Shown here one piece after another: positions 1 through 7,687 of a DNA stretch of 64,000 bases. The stretch lies in NCBI GenBank assembly GCA_012520845.1, contig JAAYNL010000003.1:97325-161324 (forward strand), read 5' to 3'. The position numbers and the translations under genes were made by a program. Position 1 is the stretch's first letter. Each line of letters begins with the position of its first letter. The stretch comes from Thermoplasmatales archaeon (GTDB lineage: Archaea; Thermoplasmatota; Thermoplasmata; Methanomassiliicoccales; Methanomethylophilaceae). Below the pieces are notes generated by a model that saw nothing but the letters and a program-made list of their open reading frames with translations, did not search any database and was not told the DNA's origin.

Positions 1-326
1 TTAGCCGCGGTTTTGATATCCTCGACGTTGGCGTCGACGAAGGAGACGGCGTCGTCGAAATCCTTCTCGACGGAATACCCGGAACCGATGCCCACGATCG
101 CCTTCTTTTTCTCGGAGACGGTGACGGTGACGAAGGCGGCGCCCCCGGCGGGAACCAGGACCTCGTCGCCGGGCTCGGCCTCGATCAAGGCCTTAATCGT
201 TTCCTTGGAACGCAACGTCTCCTCCAAAGACATCTGCAGCATCTGGGACTGCTGCGCCAGGGCGTCGAGCTGGGCTTTGTAGGACTCCAGCGCGGCCATG
301 GCTTGGCGGAGCTCGTTGTCGTCCAT
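1..326 (-). CDS. pfdA: Prefoldin alpha subunit (3' end cut off by window edge)
   Basis: From the ATG at 324-326, 108 residues can be read and the frame is still open at base 1, so the last part of the C-terminal helix lies outside the window. The visible protein has a long N-terminal coiled coil (about residues 2-45, with ELRQAMAALESYKAQL), the central beta-hairpin region (GDEVLVPAGG, then VGIGSGYSVEK) and the start of the second helix. This is the prefoldin alpha layout. In the family, alpha2beta4 hexamers hold unfolded proteins in the cytosol and pass them to the thermosome. The gene begins 1 bp after the L20a stop, so the two are probably co-transcribed. Confidence 0.9.
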   Translation of the reverse strand, partial: MDDNELRQAMAALESYKAQLDALAQQSQMLQMSLEETLRSKETIKALIEAEPGDEVLVPAGGAAFVTVTVSEKKKAIVGIGSGYSVEKDFDDAVSFVDANVEDIKTAA

Positions 327-327
327 C

Positions 328-558
328 TCACTCACCGGTCACTTTGTAGCGGACGACGTGGTCGGTGATTTCCTCGTTGGGGATTTCGGAGACGCCGTCT
401 ATGGCGATCTCCCACCTCTTGAGCCTGTGCCTGCTGCCCAGGTCGGACAAGGCGTATTCCCTGGCGAGGTCGGCGTCTTCCGCCGCGATCTCGATGGTGA
501 ACGGCTGCTTGCCCGCCCTGGGGTCGCTGTGAGAGCCTTTTATCCTGAAAGCTTTCAT
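328..558 (-). CDS. rplX: Large ribosomal subunit protein L20a/L18Ae (LX)
   Basis: A 76-residue basic protein with the family signature LGSRHRLKRWEI at about residues 40-51, preceded by FTIEIAAEDADLAREYALSDLG. Length and motif fit archaeal LX (eL20), a component of the 50S subunit. The ATG at 556-558 opens a two-gene unit with prefoldin alpha 1 bp downstream, a gene order seen in other archaea. The 57 bp between this start and the divergent radical SAM gene hold AT-rich TATA-like stretches that could serve both directions. Confidence 0.93.
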   Translation of the reverse strand: MKAFRIKGSHSDPRAGKQPFTIEIAAEDADLAREYALSDLGSRHRLKRWEIAIDGVSEIPNEEITDHVVRYKVTGE

Positions 559-615
559 ATGATTACCGAACGTTGAACCATATCAATACAATAAAGGTTT
601 TGGTGGGGGCATCTG

Positions 616-1419
616 ATGGAAGAAGGCGGGGCGGAATTCGTGGCTTGCTACCCAGGCAGGGACTTCCCGTCCGTTTCCGTGACGGGGGTCTCGTGCCTGC
701 AGATGTGCGCCCATTGCCGGGGCAGGCACCTCGCCGGCATGTTGCCCGCCGACGGCGCGGGAAGCATCCCCGGCCTGGTCGGGAAGGAAGGCGTTTTGAT
801 CAGCGGCGGCTGCGACCGGGACGGGGCGGTGCCCCTGGGCGACAGGGTCGACGAGATAGCCGAGGCCTCCAGGAAGGGGTGGGTGAACGTCCACGCCGGG
901 TTTTCCGACGCGGCGACCGTCGCGGCGCTGGTCGCGGCGGGGGTGCACAGGTTCTCCGTGGACGTGCACCAAGACCCAGAAGTGATATCCAACGTACTGA
1001 ACCTCGACAGGGAACCCGACGAATACGCCGACCTCCTGCGCACAATTTCCGAGGCGGGGGGCGTGGCCGTGCCCCACCTGACGCTGGGGCTCGGCGACGC
1101 TGATTTCACCCGGTCGGCCTCTTTGGTCGCCGGGATGGGGTTCCGGGACGCGGTCCTGCTCACCCTCGTTCCCGGTTCCGGGGAATTCGATTACCCCGAC
1201 GAGGGCGCGGTCGTGGGTGCCGTCAGGTTCCTAAAAGGGCTCGGCCTCTCCGTCACCTTGGGTTGCATGAGGGACCGGAGGATGCGCGGCCTGGAGGCAA
1301 GGCTTCTGGATGAGGGCGTGACCAGGATGGCGAACCCCTCCCCGGAGACCGTCGCGTTGGCGGAATCCAGGGGGATGCGCGTCGTCGTGGACCGGCGATG
1401 CTGCTGCATAGGCCTTTAG
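616..1419 (+). CDS. Radical SAM protein, biotin-synthase-like (COG1856 type)
   Basis: A 267-residue protein with the radical SAM iron-sulfur motif CxxxCxxC at residues 27, 31 and 34 (SCLQMCAHCRG). The rest fits a TIM-barrel: HAGFSDAATVAALVAAGV, HRFSVDVHQDPEVI, LTLGLGDADF. It ends in an unusual cysteine cluster (RRCCCIGL). It resembles uncharacterised archaeal radical SAM proteins related to biotin synthase; the substrate is unknown. The stop is TAG at 1417-1419 and overlaps the convergent primase gene by 4 bp. The start is the first ATG after the divergent promoter region. Confidence 0.8.
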   Translation: MEEGGAEFVACYPGRDFPSVSVTGVSCLQMCAHCRGRHLAGMLPADGAGSIPGLVGKEGVLISGGCDRDGAVPLGDRVDEIAEASRKGWVNVHAGFSDAATVAALVAAGVHRFSVDVHQDPEVISNVLNLDREPDEYADLLRTISEAGGVAVPHLTLGLGDADFTRSASLVAGMGFRDAVLLTLVPGSGEFDYPDEGAVVGAVRFLKGLGLSVTLGCMRDRRMRGLEARLLDEGVTRMANPSPETVALAESRGMRVVVDRRCCCIGL

Positions 1420-2636
1420 AACGGGCCCGGGTCGGGGGAGCCGTCCCCGATTTCCGCTTCCCTGCGCCCGACGAGGAAGACGGCGGCGTATTCCGGGACC
1501 TCCACGGTGCCGTTCAATTTGAAACGCTCGCCTTTCAGCGTCACCTCGTAGGGTCGGCGCATGGTGATTTGGACGGGTTCGTCGGAATATTCCTCGGGGA
1601 CGGCCATGAGGAACGGGTCGAAACCGGTCAGTTCGGCCCTGGTCAGCGGCACCACCCTGAGCCCGGTCCTCCCGTGGACGGATCCCGGCAGCCTGATCAG
1701 CCTCTTTATGTCGGCGGTGACCGGCTCGTCGACCTCCCCCGCCAGCCGCGGGACCACGTCCTCCTTCATCGTTTCCACGAGCAGCTCCTGCCGGAAGGTG
1801 TCCATTGGGTTCATCCTGTCGTTTTCCATGATGAATTTGCGGTGTTTGCGCAGGTCGTTCGACAGGTTGGCGACAGTACTGGCGTTTTTCTTGCCGAGGG
1901 TCGGGTATTTGGAACGGAGCTCCTGCGGCGGCAGCGTGCACACGTCCTCGACCAGCACCTCGAACCCCTCCCTAGCCCTTTTTTTCCAACCCTCGGAATT
2001 CTTCGGCGGGATTTCCCGGTTGAAGCGGACGGAGGCGCGCCTGCCGTCCGAGGTGTCGGAAACCTTGTTCGCCGTGCCGACGGCGGGGAACAGCCTGTCG
2101 ACGTCCAGGCCGGTTGACGTCACGTAGTCGACTATTTCCCTTCTCTCCTGGGCGCCCAGCCCGAGCACGCTCTGCAGACTTACGTGGGCGTGGTAGCCCC
2201 TGCCGCCGGAGAACACGATCTGGATGCCCTCCTCGGGGAAGCCCAGGTCGTCAAGGAGGAACGTGTCGATCAGCCTGATCATCTCCTTTTTGACCTCCTC
2301 CAGCATCCCGGCGTACGTCATCTCGTCCGCCCCCTCGAGATGGTCGGCGTCCAGGTCGAATATGAGGTCGGCGCCCATCCATTCCTTCTCGTCCATGGTG
2401 GGGGCGCCCGGCCTGCGGTAATAGGCCGTGGAGTAATAGCTGTGGGACGGGACCTGCCCGACCATGAAGCGCCTCAGGTCCGCCGGGGTCTGGAATCCCA
2501 TGTGCCTCTGGACGTAGTCCCTGTCGAAAAACATGAAACCGAACTCCCTCCTGCCGTACCTGGGAGGCATCGGCGGCGCGTTGGCGAGGTAGTATTTCCT
2601 GAAGGATTTCAGGAGGAACCTGGAATTCCTGTCCAC
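1416..2636 (-). CDS. priS: DNA primase, small catalytic subunit PriS
   Basis: Archaeo-eukaryotic primase catalytic subunit, which makes RNA/DNA primers with PriL. Visible motifs are the metal-binding acidic motif LIFDLDADH (about residues 92-100 from the chosen start) and SGGRGYHAHV (about residue 145), with SVHGRTGLRV near the end. The frame is open back to an ATG at 2690, but that codon would overlap the ATG of the divergent gene at 2689. The GTG at 2634-2636 gives the usual family start (VDRNSRFLLKSFRKYY) and follows a TATA-like tract near 2659-2670, so I use it; the protein is then 406 residues. Confidence 0.93.
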   Translation of the reverse strand: MDRNSRFLLKSFRKYYLANAPPMPPRYGRREFGFMFFDRDYVQRHMGFQTPADLRRFMVGQVPSHSYYSTAYYRRPGAPTMDEKEWMGADLIFDLDADHLEGADEMTYAGMLEEVKKEMIRLIDTFLLDDLGFPEEGIQIVFSGGRGYHAHVSLQSVLGLGAQERREIVDYVTSTGLDVDRLFPAVGTANKVSDTSDGRRASVRFNREIPPKNSEGWKKRAREGFEVLVEDVCTLPPQELRSKYPTLGKKNASTVANLSNDLRKHRKFIMENDRMNPMDTFRQELLVETMKEDVVPRLAGEVDEPVTADIKRLIRLPGSVHGRTGLRVVPLTRAELTGFDPFLMAVPEEYSDEPVQITMRRPYEVTLKGERFKLNGTVEVPEYAAVFLVGRREAEIGDGSPDPGPF

Positions 2637-2688
2637 GCAACGGATTGTGGCTGGGAACGTATAATTATGTTGCCGTTCATGGAACGGC

Positions 2689-3519
2689 ATGGGGTTTCCC
2701 GTCTACGACAACCATGTCCATCTGTCCCCCCGGGGCAGGGGGATAGACGCCCTTCTGGCGTTCAAGGCGGCGGGGGGCACGGGGCTGACCCTGGTCACCC
2801 TCCCGTACCCGTGGGTCCGCATAAGCCGGGCGGGGGACTTCCTCGACTCCTTCGCGATAGCCGAATCGATGGCAAGGGAAGGCAGGGAACGGACCGGCCT
2901 CACAATCAACCTGGCCGTGGGCCCGTATCCCGTGCTTCTGCTGGGTCTTGCCGAAAGGCACGGCCTGGCCAAGGCCGAGGAAATCATGTTGGGCGGAATG
3001 GAAATCGCCGCCGGCCTGGTCCGGGAGGGCAGGGCGGCGGCCATAGGCGAGGTCGGCAGGCCGCATTTTCCCGTCGACCGGGCGATAATGGAGGCCTCCG
3101 ACCGCATACTCCTGCGGGGCATGGAATTGGCGAGGGAATGCGACTGCCCCGTCATAGTGCATTGCGAGTCGGACGAAGGCACCTTCGGATCCCTCAGGGA
3201 GCTTGCGGACAGGGCCCGGCTGCCGCCGGGGATGGTGGTGAAGCATTTTTCCGCCCCGGTGGTGGACGAGACGGCCAACCGCGGCATAATGCCGTCCATG
3301 CCCGCCTCGAGGAAGTGCCTCGCCGAGGCCCTCGCCGTCGGGGACAGGTTCATGGTGGAGACCGATTACGTCGACGACCCAGACAACCCGCACGCCGTCA
3401 TGGCGATAAACACCGTGCCGAAGAGGATCAAGGCGCTCCACGCCTCCGGCGCGGCCTCCGAGGAAACCATCTGGAGGATATGCGGCGACATCCCGTCCCG
3501 GCTCTACGGCCGTGGATAA
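2689..3519 (+). CDS. TatD-related metal-dependent hydrolase
   Basis: A 276-residue TIM-barrel hydrolase. Candidate metal ligands are spaced as in the TatD family: NHVHL at the N-terminus, GEVGRPHF in the middle, then HCESDEG, VKHF and ETDYVDDP. It resembles archaeal TatD-like hydrolases (COG1099 group) whose substrates are not known; TatD itself is a 3'-5' DNase. A TATA-like tract at 2659-2670 lies about 25 bp before the ATG, so the message may be leaderless. The MBL-fold gene follows closely on the same strand. Confidence 0.8.
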   Translation: MGFPVYDNHVHLSPRGRGIDALLAFKAAGGTGLTLVTLPYPWVRISRAGDFLDSFAIAESMAREGRERTGLTINLAVGPYPVLLLGLAERHGLAKAEEIMLGGMEIAAGLVREGRAAAIGEVGRPHFPVDRAIMEASDRILLRGMELARECDCPVIVHCESDEGTFGSLRELADRARLPPGMVVKHFSAPVVDETANRGIMPSMPASRKCLAEALAVGDRFMVETDYVDDPDNPHAVMAINTVPKRIKALHASGAASEETIWRICGDIPSRLYGRG

Positions 3520-3550
3520 CATTTTGAACGCAACCGTTCATGCACGGCCG

Positions 3551-4312
3551 ATGGAAGCAAGGGTCACCTGCGTTTACGACGAGGGCTCGCTGCCCGACAC
3601 GGCGTTGATTGGTGCGAAGGGGTTCTCCCTCCTCGTGGACGTCGACGGCAAAAGGGTCCTTTTCGATACCGGCCTAAGGGGCAGATACCTCATGCATAAC
3701 CTTGGGCGCCTGAAAATCCCCCTGGATTCCCTGGACTGCGTCGTCGTTTCCCACAACCACAGGAGGAATGTCGGCGGGCTGTCGGTGCTCCTGTCCGAGA
3801 GGGAGGAGCCCATTGCCGTGTATGCCCCGCCCGGTCTCGCGGAGACGAAGACCGCGCTCATCGGCCAGGCAATACCCGGGAAGCAGGCCGCCAAGGCGGA
3901 ACTCGTCGAAACCGACGGATGGGCCCGCATAACCGACCGCCTGGCTCTTTCCCCTTCCGGCGAATCAGGGGAGAGGTTCCTTCTGTTGTCCACGGCCAAG
4001 GGTCCCGTCGTCTTGGTGGCCTGCTGCCACGACGGCCTGCCCGCGGTCCTGGCGGCCGCCGAGTCCAAGGCGGGAAAGGCGCCCCATGCCGTAATAGGGG
4101 GGATACACGCCCAAAAGACGCGTCGGGAGAAGACCGCCGCCATGGCCAGGGAGGTCATGGAAAAGTACGGCGGGATCAGGCTCGTCCTGAACGGATGCAC
4201 CGGTTACGACGGCATACACGGTATGCGGGACGTGTTCGGCCTGGACGGCGTCGGCGATTTTTACGTGGGAATGTCCATCGCGTTCAAGACCTCCCCGGAA
4301 ACGCAACTTTAA
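3551..4312 (+). CDS. MBL-fold protein (COG1237-like) with a broken metal motif
   Basis: A 253-residue metallo-beta-lactamase-fold protein that aligns by eye with archaeal COG1237. In methanogens that group is annotated as an enzyme joining pterin and ribofuranosylaminobenzene phosphate in methanopterin synthesis. FDTGL, SHNH, CCHDGL and GGIHA match family positions. The usual HxHxDH is HNHRRN here, and the late HCTG is GCTG, so several metal ligands are absent. The frame is open from a GTG at 3512 inside the upstream gene. I chose the ATG at 3551 because MEARVTCVYDEGS matches the family N-terminus. Activity is doubtful. Confidence 0.75.
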   Translation: MEARVTCVYDEGSLPDTALIGAKGFSLLVDVDGKRVLFDTGLRGRYLMHNLGRLKIPLDSLDCVVVSHNHRRNVGGLSVLLSEREEPIAVYAPPGLAETKTALIGQAIPGKQAAKAELVETDGWARITDRLALSPSGESGERFLLLSTAKGPVVLVACCHDGLPAVLAAAESKAGKAPHAVIGGIHAQKTRREKTAAMAREVMEKYGGIRLVLNGCTGYDGIHGMRDVFGLDGVGDFYVGMSIAFKTSPETQL

Positions 4313-4345
4313 ATCGTGGAACCGTTACCGCGGGTAGGCGATAGG

Positions 4346-5233
4346 ATGTTTTGGAGACTCAGGACGGCCGCGATGTTCATTTTCCTGTCCCTGCTGCTCA
4401 TGCTTTTGGGGACGATCGTCTTCGCGTTGCTGAACCTGGACATCTACACGGGTTTGATTGTGATGGCCGTGCTGTCGTTCTTCGTGTGCGTCATCATGTA
4501 TTTCTCGTCCAAGGGGATGGCCCTCCGCGCCAACGGGGCGAGGCTCGTCACCGAGACCGAGGAACCCAGGCTGTACCGCACGGTAAGGTCCGTGTCCCAG
4601 ATGGCCGGGATCCCGATGCCCGACGTCGGCGTCACCGAGAGCCCGATGCCCAACGCGTTCGCGGCGGGCAGGAACCCGAAGAACGCCGTCATCGTCGCGA
4701 CCCGCGGCCTGCTCAACACCCTCAACGACGAGGAGCTCGAGGGCGTCATAGCCCACGAGGCGGCCCATATCAAGAACAGGGACATCCTCGTCATGACCGT
4801 CGCCGCCGGGATTTCCGCAGTGATCACCGTCGCGGCCCGCTTCACCTTCCTCGCCTCGCTGTTCAGGGGCGACGACAGGAACCCGTGGCTTCTGGTGGTC
4901 GCCCTGCTGGCGTACATCACGTTCCCCATAGCCGCCGTGCTCATCCAGTTGGGCATCTCCAGGAAAAGGGAATACCTGGCCGACGAGTCCGCCGCCAAGT
5001 ACACCGGCAGGCCGCTGGCCCTCGCCAGCGCCCTGGAGACGATCAGCAGGCCCCCGGCAAGGGTCGGCGACTACGACCTGTCCATGCTTGAGAGGGACGC
5101 GCCGGTCAACACCGCCCACATGTGGATCTCCCCCCCGCCCAGGAAAGAGGGCCTGCTGAAGACCATGTTCAGCACCCACCCCCCTATGGAAGACAGAATC
5201 GCCAGGCTCAGGAAGATGGCCGGCGTTCTGTGA
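4346..5233 (+). CDS. htpX: HtpX-type M48 membrane zinc metalloprotease
   Basis: A 295-residue integral membrane protease. Two transmembrane segments come first (about residues 8-30 and 35-55), then the zinc motif HEAAH, two further hydrophobic segments, and the third zinc-ligand region KREYLADESAAKYTG. It ends with FSTHPPMEDRIARLRKM, typical of HtpX. The family degrades misfolded membrane proteins. A GTG at 4316 is possible, but the ATG at 4346 gives the standard MFWRLRTAAMF start. A TTTAAAT box at 4309-4315 lies about 34 bp upstream. Confidence 0.93.
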   Translation: MFWRLRTAAMFIFLSLLLMLLGTIVFALLNLDIYTGLIVMAVLSFFVCVIMYFSSKGMALRANGARLVTETEEPRLYRTVRSVSQMAGIPMPDVGVTESPMPNAFAAGRNPKNAVIVATRGLLNTLNDEELEGVIAHEAAHIKNRDILVMTVAAGISAVITVAARFTFLASLFRGDDRNPWLLVVALLAYITFPIAAVLIQLGISRKREYLADESAAKYTGRPLALASALETISRPPARVGDYDLSMLERDAPVNTAHMWISPPPRKEGLLKTMFSTHPPMEDRIARLRKMAGVL

Positions 5234-6529
5234 TCACTTGACGGGTTCCCATTTGCAGATCTCGTTGACTTCTGACAGCGTGGAGCCCCGCAGAATCTCC
5301 TCCCTGGTGCGGTTCTCGTTCTCGTGCACCGCGAGGGATCGGTTGGCCACCTCCACGGCGACCTCCTGCGGCACGACCACGACGCCGTTCTCGTCGCCGA
5401 CGACCCAGTCCCCGGTCCTGACCCTCTGGCCCCCGACGACGACCTCGATGCCGATCCCGCCGTAGCCCTTCGGTTCCCCGGCGTTGGGGGCGACGCTCCT
5501 CGAGAACGCGGGGAATCCCGCTTTTTTGATGTCGTCTATGTCCCTGATGGCGCCGTCGATGACCACCCCGCGGCATCCCTTGACCATGGCGGAGTGGGAC
5601 GCCAATTCCCCCCAGACGGCCACGGGGGCTCCGCCGGCGTCGATGACGATCACGTCCCCCTCCTTCGCCCTGTCCGTGGCCTCGACGGGTTTGGCCCAAT
5701 CGCCGTTGGCCGTCTGCACGGTGAGCGCCCGGCCGACCATCCTGGTCCCGGATTCGATGTGGGGCACGAGGCCGATCATCACGCCCTGCTTGTGGAAGGC
5801 GTCGGAAATGTTGCATGTGGAAACCTTGGAGAAGGCCTCGAAAAGCTCGCCCTCGCCGTATTTTTTGGAAGGCGACCCTTTTTCGGGAACCGCCCCGGAC
5901 ATGGCGGCAAGGACGTTCCTGGCGGCGCCCTCTATGTCGGCGGCCTTGATGATGCCGCCGCCCACGATGATTATCGAGGCGCCGGCCTCGACGTAATCCC
6001 CGGCGTTTTCCGCCGTGATCCCGCCGGCAACGGCTACGGGCACGCCGGCCTCCTCGACGACCTTGGCGAGCAGGTCCAGCGGCGGCCCCTCGCCCTTCAT
6101 CTGCTGGTCGATGCCCATGTGCAGGCAGACGTAGGACGCCCCCAGGGCGACGGCCTCCTTCGACCTTCCCACCCTGTCCGGGACGTTGATCAGGTCGACC
6201 ATTATCTCCGCGCCGTATTTCCTGGCGGCCATGACCGCCTCGGAAATCGTGGAGTCGTCCGCGAGGCCCAGGACGGTGACCACGTCGGCCCCGGCCTTGG
6301 CCGCGATCTCCACCTCGAAGGCGCCGACGTCCATGGTCTTCGTGTCCGCCACTATTTTGAGGCCGGGGAATTCCCTTCGCAGGGTCCTTATCGATTCGGC
6401 GCCCTCGCTTTTCAGCAACGGGGTCCCGACTTCCACCCAGGACGCGCCGCCGGCGACCGCCTCCCGGGCGATGGGCACGCTCCTGCTCAACTGCATGAGG
6501 TCCAGGGCTATCTGGAGCACGGGTTTCAT
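5234..6529 (-). CDS. 3-hexulose-6-phosphate synthase fused to an RraA-like domain
   Basis: A 431-residue two-domain protein. Residues 1 to about 210 are a 3-hexulose-6-phosphate synthase of the OMP-decarboxylase fold (MKPVLQIALDLM, VADTKTMDVG, GGITAENAGDYVEAGA). In archaea this enzyme links ribulose 5-phosphate and hexulose 6-phosphate in pentose supply and formaldehyde handling. Residues from about 225 are an RraA/aldolase-like domain with VIDGAIRDID and GDWVVGDENGVVVVP. This fusion is known in archaea. The frame extends to 6604, but the ATG at 6527-6529 matches the family start, and a TATA-like GCTAAATA lies about 26 bp upstream of it. The gene is tail to tail with htpX, with no gap. Confidence 0.9.
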   Translation of the reverse strand: MKPVLQIALDLMQLSRSVPIAREAVAGGASWVEVGTPLLKSEGAESIRTLRREFPGLKIVADTKTMDVGAFEVEIAAKAGADVVTVLGLADDSTISEAVMAARKYGAEIMVDLINVPDRVGRSKEAVALGASYVCLHMGIDQQMKGEGPPLDLLAKVVEEAGVPVAVAGGITAENAGDYVEAGASIIIVGGGIIKAADIEGAARNVLAAMSGAVPEKGSPSKKYGEGELFEAFSKVSTCNISDAFHKQGVMIGLVPHIESGTRMVGRALTVQTANGDWAKPVEATDRAKEGDVIVIDAGGAPVAVWGELASHSAMVKGCRGVVIDGAIRDIDDIKKAGFPAFSRSVAPNAGEPKGYGGIGIEVVVGGQRVRTGDWVVGDENGVVVVPQEVAVEVANRSLAVHENENRTREEILRGSTLSEVNEICKWEPVK

Positions 6530-6744
6530 GCCACGGTAATCGGGGTGACCGTATTTAGCATTCATTAGGGTGCGAATGGGCCACTCAGCTCGCCCGTCTC
6601 TCATCAGAGTCAGCTCGGAAGATTGTCGTCATCGTGGCGACGCCAAATCGGCCGGGGCGTTAAAAACCGTTGCCGGCCCATGGGGGGCGGGAACCGCCCG
6701 TCGATTGTTTTTTCTATGGCGTGGCGGATTAACCGGCGATTACA

Positions 6745-7674
6745 ATGGCGTTCTCGTTTTTCAAAGGGGCCGACAGCCTTTTCACCGAGGGCATCGACCT
6801 AATCAAACAGGGCAACATGTCCAAGGCCAGGGACAGGCTCGTCAAGTCCATAGAGAAGGACGGGGGTCCGGACGACCTTTCAGCGGTGCTGGTCGCCCTA
6901 ATAGACATGGAAGGCAACCTTGGGAATCCGTCCCGTTACCGGGCGTTGCTGGACGCCCTCAGGCGCTGCGGCGCCAAGGAATTCGAGTTCGGCCTGACGC
7001 CCCTGGACAGGGACATGATGATTGCCCAATGCGAGCTGGAAATCGAAAAATTCGAGATAATCGCGGCCGCCGAGGACGACCACGTCGCCCAACTCGAAAA
7101 GGGGAAACGGTTGGTGGACCTGGCCCAGAGGTACCAGGCGCGGATGGGCGACGAGAACCTGAAGCTTCACGAAATCTACGGCAACGACACCACCCAGACG
7201 GGCACGAGGATCGGCATGCTGCTCCTCGCCGCCGCGTACGAATCGATGGCGTCCGGCACCGTTTGGGACAACCCCAGGAAGGCCGCCGAGTACCAACAGA
7301 TCGCCTACGGGTACAGGAAGCAGCTGGGCGAGTCCGGGGACAGGAACCTGGAGCTCATCAACAACTACTCGAAATCCTGCAAGTGCTGGTTCTGCGGCAG
7401 GACCGCCTCCGGCGCCGGGATACATTTCTTCACCCTGCCGAGCGACGTGTCCCCGATGCTTGCCAAATCCGACGACGGCGAACCCCTGAAATCGAAATCC
7501 GAGGGGTCGGAAATCTACGCCTGCAGGGCCTGCAACTCCACCATAAACTGGTTGGCGGAGGCGATCGCCCGCAAATACTACGAATCGGCCATCGATCAGA
7601 TGAGGGCGATGGAGGCGAGGCTGCAGGCGGAGATATCGTCCCTGCAGACCCAGATAATGTTCGTCAAGGGGTGA
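6745..7674 (+). CDS. Helical-repeat protein with a zinc ribbon; unknown function, first gene of a five-gene block
   Basis: A 309-residue protein I do not recognise as a named family. Residues 1 to about 205 are all-helical and TPR-like (SLFTEGIDLIKQGNMSKARDR, LLLAAAYESMASG). Residues from about 210 hold two cysteine pairs, CKCWFCG and YACRACN, about 46 residues apart, which looks like a zinc ribbon with a long insertion. The C-terminus is a coiled coil (DQMRAMEARLQAEISSLQTQ). No signal peptide or membrane segment is seen. The next gene follows after 13 bp, and all five genes to 11228 run on the same strand. It may be the soluble scaffold of the block. Confidence 0.75.
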   Translation: MAFSFFKGADSLFTEGIDLIKQGNMSKARDRLVKSIEKDGGPDDLSAVLVALIDMEGNLGNPSRYRALLDALRRCGAKEFEFGLTPLDRDMMIAQCELEIEKFEIIAAAEDDHVAQLEKGKRLVDLAQRYQARMGDENLKLHEIYGNDTTQTGTRIGMLLLAAAYESMASGTVWDNPRKAAEYQQIAYGYRKQLGESGDRNLELINNYSKSCKCWFCGRTASGAGIHFFTLPSDVSPMLAKSDDGEPLKSKSEGSEIYACRACNSTINWLAEAIARKYYESAIDQMRAMEARLQAEISSLQTQIMFVKG

Positions 7675-7687
7675 TTCTCTGGACGGC

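Noticed and set aside
1417..1419. TAG stop of the radical SAM gene as a possible pyrrolysine codon
   Set aside because: Read-through would enter sequence antisense to priS with no family similarity, and the protein already ends at a conserved length.
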